DNA of 64,000 nt from Alligator mississippiensis. Taxonomy: Eukaryota > Chordata > Crocodylia > Alligatoridae. The translations under genes and the position numbers were made by a program. Of the stretch, positions 10,849-21,242 are shown in pieces. Each line of letters starts with the position of its first letter. Within the stretch, counting starts at the first letter, position 1. The stretch lies in NCBI RefSeq assembly GCF_030867095.1, contig NC_081825.1:50024501-50088500 (forward strand). Direction: 5' to 3'. The notes below the pieces were generated by a model. That model had not been told where the DNA came from. It searched no databases and was given only the letters and a program-made list of their open reading frames with translations.

Positions 10849-13800
10849 GCTCGTCGGGGGGAGGGGAGTACGAGGGCAGGGGAAGCTGTGGACCACCAAA
10901 CCATGTGGCACCCACAAGGACAGACCAGCCTGAAGAAAGAGAGCATTGGAAACCTGAAAGCCATGGGGAGACCAGCACTACAGAACAGGTAAGAAACGAG
11001 AAGGTAAGAAACAAAGGGCCCCTTGGGACTCATAGCGGGGGGGCAGCAAAGGCACCAGTCGCAGGGCTCAAGTGCCTATATACTAATGCTAGGAGCATGG
11101 GAAACAAGCAGGATGAACTAGCGCTCCTGCTTGCACTAAACACCTATGACTTAGTGGGGCTAACGGAAACCTGGTGGGATTCATCCCACGACTGGGCAGT
11201 ACATATTGAGGGCTATAGATTGTACAGAAAGGACAGGGTGGGGAAAAAAGGGGGAGGGGTTGCGCTGTATGTCAATGAGCAATATACATCAACCCTCATC
11301 AAGACGGAATCCAAGGATGAGGAAGTAGAAGGATTGTGGGTTAGGCTACATGGGGGCAAGGAGAAAGGGATTTGGTGGTAGGGGTCTGCTACAGACCCCC
11401 ACATCAAGAGGAAGAAATAGATTCGGGGCTCCTGAGGCAACTCTCAGAGACCATAAAAGCTAAAGAGGCAGTAGTCATGGGGGACCTAAACTACCCGGGC
11501 ATCTGCTGGGAGTCACAGACAGCAAAGTCCCACAGCTCACGCAGGTTTCTAACCTGTGTACAGGACCTCCACCTGACACAGGAGGTACACGGTCCCACTA
11601 GGGGGAATGCCATACTGGATCTGGTATTGGCAATGGGGGATGACATGGTAGGGGACCTACAGATCGGTAGCCATCTGGGGGACAGTGATCACCTAATAAC
11701 AGAATTCATAATAAGACGTCGAGTGGGTAAGGTAACTAGTAGGGTGAAAGTGCTAGACTTTAGGAAAGCTGATCTCAATGAACTCAGGCGATTAGTCAAG
11801 GACGCACTGCAGAGTAGGAGTTTTGAAGTGATGGGAGCCCAAGAAGGGTGGCTGTGCCTTAAGGAAACGATCCTTCGGGCACAAAGCAAGACGATCCCCG
11901 TGCGAGGTAAAAGAGGGAAAGGGGCCAGGAGGCTTCCATGGCTGACCAGAGAAATCCAGGGCAGCCTAAGGGACAAAAGGGGAGCACATAAAAAGTGGAA
12001 ACAGGGTGAGATCACCAAAGACGAATATATCTCCTCTGCTTGTGCTTGTAGGGAGGTAGTTAGACAGGCCAAAGCTACCATGGAGCTGAGGATGGCATCC
12101 CAAGTAAAAGACAACAAGAAATTGTTTTTTAGATATATAGGGAGTAAAAGGAAGGCCCAGGGAGGAATAGGACCCCTGCTAAATGGGCAGAAACAATTGG
12201 TGACGGACAGGGGGGACAAGGCTGAACTCCTCAATGAGTTCTTTGCCTCAGTGTTCCTAAGTGAGGGGCAGGACAAGTCTCTCACTGGGATTGTAGAGAG
12301 GCAGCAGCAAGGCGCCAGACTTCCATGCGTAGACCCTGAGATGGTGCAGAGTCACTTGGAAGAACTGGATGCCTTTAAGTCGGCAGGCCCGGATAAGCTC
12401 CATCCGAGGGTGCTGAAGGCACTGGCCGACATCATTGCAGAGCCACTGGTGGGAATATTTGAACGCTCGTGGCTCACGGGCCAAGTCCCGGAGGACTGGA
12501 AAAGAGCCAATGTGGTCCCTATTTTCAAGAAGGGGAGGAAGGAGGACCCGGGCAACTATAGACCAGTCAGTCTCACCTCCATCCTTGGCAAAGTCTTTGA
12601 AAAAATTATCAAGGCTCACATTTGTGAGAGCCCAGCAGGACAAATTATGCTGAGGGGAAACCAGCACGGGTTTGAGGCAGGCAGATCGTGCCTGACCAAT
12701 CTAGTCTCTTTTTATCACCAGGTTACAAAACACCTGGACACAGGAGGAGGGGTGGATGTCGTATACTTAGACTTCAGGAAGGCCTTCGATATGGTATCCC
12801 ACCCCATACTGGTGAACAAGTTAAGAGGCTGTGACTTGGATGACTACACAGTCCAGTGGGTGGCGAATTGGCTGGAGGGTTGCACCCAGAGAGTCGTGGT
12901 GGATGGGTCGGTCTTGACCTGGAAGGGTGTGGGCAGTGGGGTCCCGCAGGGCTCAGTCCTTGGACCGATACTCTTTAATGTCTTCAGCAGTGACTTGGAC
13001 AAGGGAGTGAAATGTACTCTGTCCAAGTTTGCAGATGACACAAAGCTATGGGGAGAAGTGGACACGCCGGAGGGCAGGGAAGAGCTGCAAGCAGACCTGG
13101 ACAGGTTGGACAAGTGGGCAGAAAACAACAGGATGCAGTTCAACAAGGAGAAATGCAAAGTGCTGCACCTAGGGAGGAAAAATGTCCAGCACACCTACAG
13201 CCTAGGAAATGACCTGCTGGGTGGCACGGAAGTAGAAAGGGATCTTGGAGTCCTAGTGGACTCCAAGATGAACATGAGTCGGCAGTGTGACGAAGCCATC
13301 AGAAAAGCCAATGGCACTTTATTGTGCATCAGCAGATGCATGACGAATAGGTCCAAGGAGGTGATACTTCCCCTCTATCGGGCACTGGTCAGACCGCAGT
13401 TGGAGTACTGCATGCAATTCTGGGCGCCACACTTCAAGAAGGATGCGGATAACCTGGAGAGGGTCCAGAGAAGGGCCACTCGTATGGTTAAGGGCCTATA
13501 GACCAAGCCCTACGAGGAGAGACTAGAGAAACTGGACCTTTTCAGCCTCCGCAAGAGAAGGTTGAGAGGCGACCTTGTGGCTGCCTATAAGTTCATCACG
13601 GGGGCACAGAAGGGAATTGGTGAGTATTTATTCACCAAGGCTCCCCCACGGTTTACAAGAAATAATGGCCACAAGCTAGCAGAGAGCAGATTTAGATTGG
13701 ACATTAGGAAGAACTTCTTCACAGTTAGAGTGGCCTGTGGCAGAAATGCCACTGTTGGTGCCCCTCTCCAGAGATCTGTCTCCACCAGCCTGGGAGGCTG

Positions 13801-14008
13801 CTGTTGAATCCCTCAGGGCGGGGATCTCCCTCCTTGTCTGCATGACAAAAGCCTGGGTCCTGGGAGGCGATGCTCTAGTCACCTGGGCAGGGGGGGGAAA
13901 GACCCGGCCCTGCGCGGGCCCAGGTAGCCAGGGATGCTTTGGGAGATTGGTCAGTTTGTAGCCAGTATTGGCAGCTTCGATTGGACCGGGCTGCTGAGGT
14001 CAGAGAGG

Positions 14009-14017
14009 TTATTTAAG
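14009..14017 (+). promoter_or_regulatory. TATA-like box of solo LTR
   Basis: TTATTTAAG, 274 bp into the LTR and 312 bp before AATAAA. Spacing suggests a long R region or a different cap site. Inference only. Confidence 0.4.
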
Positions 14018-14328
14018 GGCCCGATCCAAGAAGAAGGCAGCCATTAGCCATGCGGTCATCCAGGTGAATCTGAACCTGGCTCTCTCCTCATCACCGCATG
14101 CTCCAAGAGTGCCCTGCCTCCCGAGGAAACAACAACCACCTCTGGACGATGCGAGTGAGTAAGCTACTCGAGATCCGATTAGATATTTAGCTTCAGTAAC
14201 TCAGATGCGTGTTTAAACGGCTACCTCAGCCACCCTGGTTTGCTCTATGGGATTCCTTTGATATTCCTGTAATATTTCTATGATATTGTTCTACCTTTTA
14301 CCCTGTTTCCGCCCTACCCTCTGTAATC

Positions 14329-14334
14329 AATAAA
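14329..14334 (+). terminator. Polyadenylation signal of solo LTR
   Basis: AATAAA followed by a T/G-rich stretch (TTCTCCTTTGTG), the usual downstream element. Confidence 0.55.
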
Positions 14335-14895
14335 GTTCTCCTTTGTGACCGGTGTGGGAGACTTATTGAGGGGTGGGTCTAAATTATGCCAAGGAGGCCC
14401 CTTAGGTCTGTGGACTAAGGGAGACTTTCCTAATAAGCCCCTGACTTGGGGAAGTGCCCCAAGTGCTTGTATTGGGTCTAGTACCCATTGGACGATCAGG
14501 TCTGCGTTTTCCAAGGTGCGCAGAGCCAGAAGTGAGTCCAGAGCCTTGGATGGTGGCAGCGGGAACCCCAGGCTAGCAGGTGTGCTCCAGGGAAGGGGTC
14601 GGCCGGATGGGAGGCACCCCAAGGGAGGCACTCGGACCCTGGAAGGTGGTCGGGCGCAGGGAGGTGGGCGGCTCAACACAGGAGCGCCCCCTACTGGCCC
14701 GCCACATGGCCAAGGTCTGGAACGGGCTCCCAAGGGAAGTGGTGCTCTCTCCTACCCTGGGGGTCTTCAAGAGGAGGTTAGATATGCATCTAGCTGGGGT
14801 CATCTAAACCCAGCACTCTTTCCTGCCTATGCAGGGGGTCGGACTCGATGATCTATTGAGGTCCCTTCCGACCCTAACATCTATGAATCTATGAA

Positions 14896-15579
14896 GGAGA
14901 AATGCAAAGTGCTGCATCTAGGGAGGAAAAATGTCCAGCATACCTACTGCCTAGGAAATGACCTGCTTGGAGACACGGAAGCAGAAAGGGATCTTGGAGT
15001 CCTATTAGACTCCAAGATGAACATGAGTCGTCAGTGTGACGAAGTCATCAGAGAAGCTAATGGCACTTTATCATGCATCAGCAGATGCATGACGAACAGA
15101 ACCAAGGAGGTGATACTTCCCCTCTATCCCGCACTGGTCAGACCGCAGTTGGAATACTGCGTGCAATTTTGGGTGCCGCACTTCAAGAGGGATGTGGATA
15201 ACCTGGAGAGGGTCCAGAGAAGGGCCACTCATATGGTTAAGGACTTGCAGACCAAGCCCTATGAGGAGAGACTACGCAACTGGACCTCTTCAGCCTCCAC
15301 AAGAGAAGGTTGAGAGGCGACCTTGTGGCTGTCTATAAGTTCATCATGGGGGCACAGAAGGGAATTGGTGAGGCTTTACTCACCAAGGCGCCCCTGGGGG
15401 TTACAAGAAATAATGGCCATAAGCTAGCAGAGAACAGATTTAGACTGGACATTAGGAAGAACTTCTTCACGGTTAGAGTGGCCAAGGTCTGGAATGGGCT
15501 CCCAAGGGAAGTGGTGCTCTCTCCTACCCTGGGGGTCTTCAAGAGGAGGTTAGATAGGCATCTAGCTGGGGTCATCTAA
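14896..15579 (+). pseudogene. CR1-B ORF2 C-terminal fragment
   Basis: Encodes the end of the RT and the CR1 C-terminal region (CKVLHLGRKN near the start, FFTVRVAKVWN near the end). It is open to about 15270, then a single missing A shifts the frame; the correct frame resumes at about 15310 and ends at TAA 15577-15579. It lacks the endonuclease and the RT catalytic motifs, so it is non-functional. Confidence 0.82.
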
Positions 15580-15667
15580 ACCCAGCACTCTTTCCTGCCT
15601 ATGCAGGGGGTTGGACTCGATGATCTATTGAGGTCCCTTCCAACCCTTACATCTATGAATCTATGAA
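14896..15667 (+). mobile_element. CR1 LINE, 5'-truncated (copy B), in tandem with copy A
   Basis: Begins abruptly, in RT codons equivalent to position 13143 of CR1-A, directly after the ATCTATGAA tail of copy A, and ends with its own ATCTATGAATCTATGA tail. It has the same subfamily and orientation as A, with scattered substitutions, so it is a separate insertion and not a local duplication of one event. It keeps the C-terminal RT codons that the LTR interrupts in A, and served as the internal reference for that insertion. Confidence 0.88.
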
Positions 15668-15912
15668 ACTTTAGCTGTGTAAGTGGCATTTTGAGCCATG
15701 TATGCAGATTTTTAGATCCTACTTCCCTCTGTGCAACTCAATAGTTCCTTCTAAGCATGCTTAGAAGCATTACCATAGTACCTGAGGAACTCAGATCAAG
15801 ATCTTACTGAGCTATATGCTGTCCAAACAAAAAAATAAAGATGATTTCTATAATCTAAGACAAGAAACAACAAATTTATATAGACACACCTGGAAACAAT
15901 GAGACAATAGTT
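15668..15912. other. AT-rich spacer between CR1-B and CR1-C
   Basis: No recognised feature. Its AT-rich composition contrasts with the CR1 sequence on both sides, so it is probably the older host sequence. Confidence 0.4.
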
Positions 15913-16410
15913 AGGCTCCGGGAGCAGTGAGAGATGTGTGGGTAAAAACCTGCTGCACCCTCATTCCCCTGAAAGCCCCCCAGAAACCCCCCAGCAGCCA
16001 CGGAGCCCCCCACCGACCCCCCCCAGCACAGCTGGAGGTAAGCAGGGCCCGTGCTGGGAGGGGGTTAACCCCTAGAGAGTGGGAGGAGGTGGCTGAGCGG
16101 GAGCCAGGCTGGGTCTCGCCCTGCCCAGGCCCCTACTTTGCCCAGCCCCCCAGGGAGCCATGCAAACAGAGCCACGTGAACAGGTTGCACAAACAGGCAC
16201 ACTTGTCTGCCGGCGCATGAGTTAGCACAGAGTTTGCGCAGGAGGGTGCACGGGAGGGCCCGAGGCCCTGCCTGTGATCCCCTAGGGTAGGCAGACTCAG
16301 GCCCAGCCCACCTACCAGCGGCATTACACCGATGGGCACTCACCACACCCCAAGGGTCCCCACAGGGTCTGCGGCACCCCCCCTCTGGCACCTCAGAGAC
16401 GGCTACCCAG

Positions 16411-17162
16411 ATGGAGCCCATAGTTCCAGGCTCCATACAGACAGAGCCCCTGGCTCTTGGCTGTGGGGGCTGCCTGTCCCTTTTTCAGGCTCCAGGGCCT
16501 GGGAGCATGGCCACCTCCCCTTGTGCTTCCTTTTGGGGTCTCTGGCGCACCAGCTGGAGGAGCTCCAGGCCACAGTCCAGAGACTTCAAGCAGGAGGTAG
16601 ACTCCTACTGCCAGGCCTTTCTCCCCCAGGAGACAGAGGGTAGACCACGGTCTCCCTCCAGGACAAGGGAGGACTCCGGGACCTCATATTCTATCCAGTC
16701 AGGGGGATGGACCAAGGTGGTCAAGGGCCCTAAGGCCTGCTGCAGCAAGGCCCCTGCCCCACTGGAGCTAAGCAACAAGTACAAACCTCTTGCAGCCGCA
16801 GCAGAGCCTGTTAAGTTGCCAGCTCCCGCAGGCAACACAGCCTCAACTGTAGCTACCACCCCCACTCTCCCCAAGACAAAACTCAAAGTGTTTGTCATGG
16901 GAGACTCCATCCCGAGGGGAACTGAGGGGGTAATCTGCCTCCCTGACTCCTTAGCCCAGGAAGTCTGCTGCTTCCCAGGGGCCTGCATCCGAGACATTGA
17001 GGAGAGGATCCCTAAGCTCCTCCAACCCACAGACCACTATCCCATGCTCCTTATTCATGTGGGCACCAATGACATGGCTCGAAGAGCCTCCACCTCTCTC
17101 CACTGGGGAGGAGTCTCTTCTCAGCCAGACTGGCTGACCTGATCCACCGAGCTTTAAACTAA
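16411..17162 (+). pseudogene. CR1-C ORF1 with SGNH-esterase domain, internally deleted
   Basis: The open frame 16411-17142 contains a low-complexity N-terminal half, then the serine block VMGDSIPRG (about 16897), a CLPDSLAQEV stretch, and LIHVGTNDMA (about 17044). Compared with copy A, roughly 250 bp between the GTND block and the C-terminal GLHLS block are missing, and the junction is out of frame. The original terminator appears to be TAA 17160-17162 after a RALN-like end. The GDS and GTND blocks are closer to consensus than those of copy A. Confidence 0.72.
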
Positions 17163-18464
17163 GCCCGCTGGAGGACAGGGGGGACTACCGCCACTGCTGG
17201 CCCACTGAGCAACCCTTGCAAAGCCAGCAGGCCAAGGCACTTAAGGGAGACCACCCCTGCCCCAGCCCTGGTACAATTTGTGGGCAAGGCAAGAGCCCCC
17301 AAGGAGACACTTGCCTGCCTGTACACAAATGCCAGGAGCTTGGGGAATAAGCAGGAGGAACTCATCCTCCTGCTTAACACAAATAATTATGACATCATAG
17401 GGATAGTGGAGACCTGGTGGGATACCACCCATGACTGGACCATGGGTAGAGATGGCTATATCCTGTACAGGAGAGATTGAGTAGATAAAAGGGGCAGGGG
17501 TGTAGCTCTCTCTATGTTAAGAAAAGCTACACATCCCTGCAAGCTGATCTTGGTGACCAGGGTGGATGACTGGAGACCCTCTGGGTTAAAAATCCATGGA
17601 GAACACAGCACAAGGGACACAACGGTGGGAGTCTACTACAGACCTCCCACCCAAAGCCAAGAGCTTGACCAGGAGTTCACCTGGGAACTGACTGAGGCCA
17701 CATGCTCCAGGACCATGGTTGTCATGGGTGATTTCAACTACCCAGACATCACGTGGGAAGATCACTCAGAAAAATCCAAGCGATCGCAAAGCTTCCTATC
17801 GTGCATGGATGACCTCTACCTGACTCGAAGTCTACGGGCCAACAAGATTTAAAGCGCTGCTCAACCTGGTACTGGCAACTAGGGACAACCTAATCAGTGA
17901 CCTAGTGATTGATGGGAAGCTGGGTGACAGTGACCACGAGCTGATCACCTTCACCATCTGCCATGAAGCTGGCAAGTCAGTCACAGCAATACAGAAGTCC
18001 TTGACTTCAGGAAAGCCAACTTTGACAAGCTCAGGAGGCTTGTCAGTGAGACCCTAAGGGGCCACGACCCCAGGGGAAGGGGAGTTCAGGAAGAGCGGTT
18101 GCTCCTCAAAGGATACACAAGCTAATTCTATTCCATCTCGGAGGCAAGGCAGCAAGAGGGCACAGCAGCCCCCCTGGCTCTCCAGGGATCTAGCAGACCT
18201 GAGGCTAAAAAGAAAGGCCTACAAAGAATGGAAAGTGGGATTCACCTCCAAGGAGGAATATTCTGCACTGGTCTGGTCCTGCAGGGAGCAAACCAGGAAA
18301 GCCAAGGCCGCAAGTGAATTCCAACTACCTTCGAGTATCAAGGACAATAAAAAGTCCTTTTTCAGATGTGTGGGGAGCCAGAGGAAAAGCAAGGGCAACT
18401 TTGGACCCCTGCTAAACCAGATGGGACAACTGACGCCCAGGAAAAAAACAACCTATTAAATGGG

Positions 18465-18731
18465 GGTGTAGGTTGTAGCCGTGCTGGTCTAAGGACATAG
18501 GCAGACAAGGTTCCTTGGGTGAATCTGATATCTTTTATTAGACCAACCCAAATAGTTGAAAAATAATTATTAAGCAAGCTTTCAGGTTCAAAAACCCTTC
18601 TGCTGAACCCACTGCTGAAACTTCCTTAGCCTGACGAAGGGCTTTTGAACCCAAAAGCTTGCTTAATAATTATTTTCCAACTACTTGGGTTGGTCTAATA
18701 AAAGATATCAGATTCACCCAAGGAACCTTGT
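18465..18731. mobile_element. Palindromic retroposon insertion in CR1-C (267 bp)
   Basis: Flanked by a perfect 16-bp duplication CAACCTATTAAATGGG (18449-18464 and 18732-18747). The insert has a forward copy beginning TGTAGGTTGTAGCCGTG, then arm 1 (18505-18600), a 35-bp loop and arm 2 (18636-18731), which is the near-perfect reverse complement of arm 1. The loop plus arm 2 corresponds to the inverse of the monomer at 25683-25811. The long target duplication points to target-primed retroposition; the arrangement looks like a snap-back or inversion product. No coding capacity. Confidence 0.8.
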
Positions 18732-19354
18732 CAACCTATTAAATGGGTACTTTGCATCAGTGTTTCATCAGTCCCATGGGACCCCCATGCCCACTACAGG
18801 ACAGGGAGGTCCAGGTGAAGATGATTCCCTGCTCTCCATCAATGCTGACCTCGTGAAGGAACACTTTGAGAGGTTGGATACCTTCAAGTCAGCTGGCCCT
18901 GACAATCTACACCGCAGGGTACTCACGGAGCTGGCAAGCATCATAGCCGAGCCCCTGGCATGGATCTTTGAGAACTCCTGGCGCTCTGGTGAAATACCCA
19001 AAGATTGGAAGAAGGCCAATGTGGTACCTATCTTCAGGAAAGGGAGGAAAGTGAATCTGGCAAACTACAGGCCCATCAGCCTGACCTCTATCCCCAGGAA
19101 GGTCTTAGAAAATCTAATTAAAAAGAGGCCATCCTTAATGGACTGGTTGATGCCAATATCCCGAGAGATAGCCAGCACGGGTTTGTTGTGGGTAGGTCTT
19201 GCTTGACCAATCTTATTTCCTTCTACGATGAGGTGACCTATCACCTGGACAAGGGAGAAGAGATTGATGTCGTATATCTTGACTTCAAAAAAGCCTTCGA
19301 TCTGGTATCCCATGATCACCTCTTGGCAAAACTGGCCAACTGTGGCCTTGGGTC

Positions 19355-20172
19355 TGTCACAACCCAAGCGTGTGATTTTTTGTTTGTGTGTGCTTCGGCA
19401 CTGCTAAATTATTTTCTCGCCGTTTGTAGCTTTCTTTGCAGGGTGCATTTCTTCGTTGCAGCACAGAAATGCACGTTGCAAGGAGTTCCCGCCATTTGTA
19501 TTCAGATTCGTGCCCCACTATTGGTCAGTTCTAAATTATTCCCACGTGGCGGCTAGTGATTGGCTTGCTAGCCGTATAAGAGGCTTGAGTGGTTTCCACC
19601 CAAGTTGGAGGACTCCATGACCATCAGGAGGAGGAGAACTTCACGTCTCGTGAAGATCTCTAAGCGCTGCGGAGCCTATCGGACCCAGCGTGTATTTCAA
19701 GAAGGCTATAGGGGTCTGATCAGCCTCTCGCCTCTCCCCGTTGCCGCCTGATCCCTCGACGTACCCTTCCCTGCACACAAAGTTCCACGGAGCCTAGCAA
19801 ACTTCGTGTGAGTGAATCCAGAGCTCTACCCGGGGTTCGAGTCCTGCAGTTTTTTTCTTCCCGTCGCCGAAACCCCATTGCGACATACTCCTGAGGTTTC
19901 TGTTCATCTCCTGTCGCCGAAACCCCATTGCGACGTACCCTTACGTTCTGCAGGTTCTAGTTTTTTGTTCTGTTTTGTAACCGCAACTCAAGCAAGTTTT
20001 CTTGCCTGCACCGTGACCATCTTCAGTGTAAGTAAAATAATCTTAAATCAACCACTAAGCATCCGTGCCTAATTCTAGCGTGCTGCCTGTCTTCCCCGAC
20101 CCGGCGTGTCCGGGCTGCTGGCCACAGCCCGCCGCGCAAAAAAAGGGCCTCGGACCGCTCCCGGCCCGCACA
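19355..20172 (+). mobile_element. Solo LTR inserted in CR1-C ORF2 (818 bp)
   Basis: Starts TGTCACAACC and ends GCCCGCACA (TG...CA), flanked by the 5-bp duplication GGGTC (19350-19354 and 20173-20177). CR1 RT codons continue on both sides. TATAAG at 19575-19580 suggests + orientation. The 3' part has a 22-bp motif beginning GTCGCCGAAACCCC repeated 50 bp apart (19863 and 19913). No canonical AATAAA was found; AATAAT near 20038 is a possible variant. Sequence is unrelated to the LTR in CR1-A, so it is a different ERV family. Confidence 0.82.
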
Positions 20173-21242
20173 GGGTCCACCACGATCCACTGGCTGGGAA
20201 ATTGGCTCTGTGGTTGGACCCAGAGGCTGGTAACAGACGGAAGTCAATCGCCATGGTTATCTGTGACCAGTGGGGTCCCCCAAGGCTCTGTCCTTAGATC
20301 CATATCGTTCAACGTCTTCATTAATAATGTGGACATGGAGTCGGAAGCGGACTGGCCAAGTCTGCCGATGACACTAAACTCTGGGGCAAAGCATCCACAC
20401 CTGAAGACAGGAGGGTGATCCAGGCTGACCTGGACAGGTTCAGCAAATGGGCGGATGAGAACCTGATGGTGTTTAACACTGAAAAATGCAAGGTTCTCCA
20501 CCTTGGGAGGAAAAACCTGCAGCATCCTTATAGGCTCGGCAGTGCTATGCTGGCTAGCACTACGGAAGAAGGAGACTTGGGGGTCATCATTGACCACAAG
20601 ATGAACATGAGCCTGCAATGCAATGCTACAGCTAGTAAAGCAACCAAAATGCTGGCTTGCATCCATAGATGCTTCTCAAGCAAATCCCGAGACGTCATTC
20701 TCCCCTTGTACTTGGCCTTGGTAAGGCCACAGCTGGAGTACTGCATCCAGTTTTGGGCCCCACAATTCAAAAAGGATGTGGAGAAGCTTAAGAGAGTCCA
20801 GAAGAGAGCCACACACATGATCAGAGGTCAGGAAAACAGACCTTATGATGACAGACAGAGCTATGGGCTCTTTAGCCTGGAAAAGTGCAGGCTCAGAGGT
20901 GACCTGATAGCCACCTATAAGTTTATCAGGGGTGACCACCAGTATCTTGGGGAACGTTTATTCACCAGAGTGCCCCAAGGGATGACGAGGTCGAACGGTT
21001 ACAAACTACTGCAAGACCGTTTCAGGCTGGACATAAGGAAGAATTTCTTTACTGTCCGAGCCCCCAGGGTCTGGAATAGCCTGCCAGCGGAGGTGGTTCA
21101 AGCACCTACGCTGAACACCTTCAATAGAAATTTGGATGCTTATCTTGCTGGGATCCTATGACCCTAGCTGACTTCCTGCCCCTCGGGCAGGGGGCTGGAC
21201 TCTGATCTTCCGAGGTCCCTTCCAGCCCTAATGTCTATGAAA

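Larger units (their letters stand above)
13736..14706 (+). mobile_element. Solo LTR inserted in CR1-A ORF2 (971 bp)
   Basis: Starts TGTGGC and ends GCCACA (perfect 6-bp inverted repeat, TG...CA ends). Flanked by the 5-bp duplication TGGCC (13731-13735 and 14707-14711). Removing it plus one TGGCC restores the CR1 order seen intact in CR1-B, which proves insertion. Promoter-like TTATTTAAG at 14009-14017 and AATAAA at 14329-14334 orient it on +. No retroviral genes or second LTR are present. A 5-bp duplication separates it from the 4-bp family at 5.1 kb. Confidence 0.85.
10905..14807 (+). pseudogene. CR1-A ORF2: APE endonuclease and reverse transcriptase (disrupted)
   Basis: The endonuclease nicks the target and the RT primes cDNA synthesis there. 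Endonuclease motifs: YTNARS (11079), LTETWWD (11160-11180), MGDLNYP (11477-11497) and GDSDH (11678-11692). RT motifs: YLDFRKAFD (12764-12790), GVPQGSVLGP and FADD (13028-13039), the catalytic aspartates. A CR1 C-terminal domain follows. The main open frame runs 11372-13501, 709 codons. A missing base near 11368 separates the N-terminal endonuclease strands from the rest. A TAG at 13499-13501 replaces a Gln present in CR1-B. The C-terminus is split by the LTR (13736-14706) and ends at TAA 14805-14807. The start at 10905 is the first ATG after ORF1 in the endonuclease frame. Confidence 0.88.
9100..14895 (+). mobile_element. CR1 LINE, near full length (copy A), split by a solo LTR
   Basis: A CR1-clade non-LTR retrotransposon. 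Order: GC-rich 5'UTR (about 9100-9798, left edge approximate), ORF1 (9799-10848), ORF2 (about 10905-14807) and a short 3'UTR ending in two ATCTATGAA units. ORF2 is cut at 13735/13736 by a 971-bp LTR and resumes at 14712. Lesions that I can see: frame changes in ORF1 near 9950 and 10700, a stop at 10409-10411, a 1-base deletion near 11368, and a stop at 13499-13501. It is therefore inactive, but unusually complete for a LINE that is usually 5'-truncated. The 5'UTR holds a 29-bp direct repeat (9406 and 9444). Confidence 0.88.
17280..21161 (+). pseudogene. CR1-C ORF2: endonuclease and RT, broken by two insertions
   Basis: Endonuclease pieces: YTNARSLGNK (about 17320), VETWWD (about 17410), a TGA at 17478-17480, then VGVYYRPP and MGDFNYPDITW (about 17726-17758), and a GDSDHE block near 17930. 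RT pieces: a segment from 18685, YLDFKKAFDLVSH (about 19276-19314), then after the LTR SGVPQGSVL (about 20267). The second aspartate motif region (about 20362) has Ser where FADD has Phe. The C-terminal frame 20415-21161 is intact. Frameshifts are numerous. Confidence 0.8.
15913..21242 (+). mobile_element. CR1 LINE, near full length (copy C, different subfamily)
   Basis: Order: GC-rich 5'UTR (left edge approximate), ORF1 (about 16411-17162, internally deleted), ORF2 (17280-21161) and a short 3'UTR ending ATGTCTATGAAATAATGG at about 21242. Protein and DNA differ clearly from copies A and B, so it is another CR1 lineage. It is interrupted by a palindromic retroposon at 18465-18731 and a solo LTR at 19355-20172, with clean target duplications in both cases. 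Many stops and frameshifts; inactive. Confidence 0.85.

Noticed and set aside
11689-12667. 198- and 136-codon minus-strand frames opposite CR1-A ORF2
   Set aside because: Shadows of the reverse-transcriptase frame.
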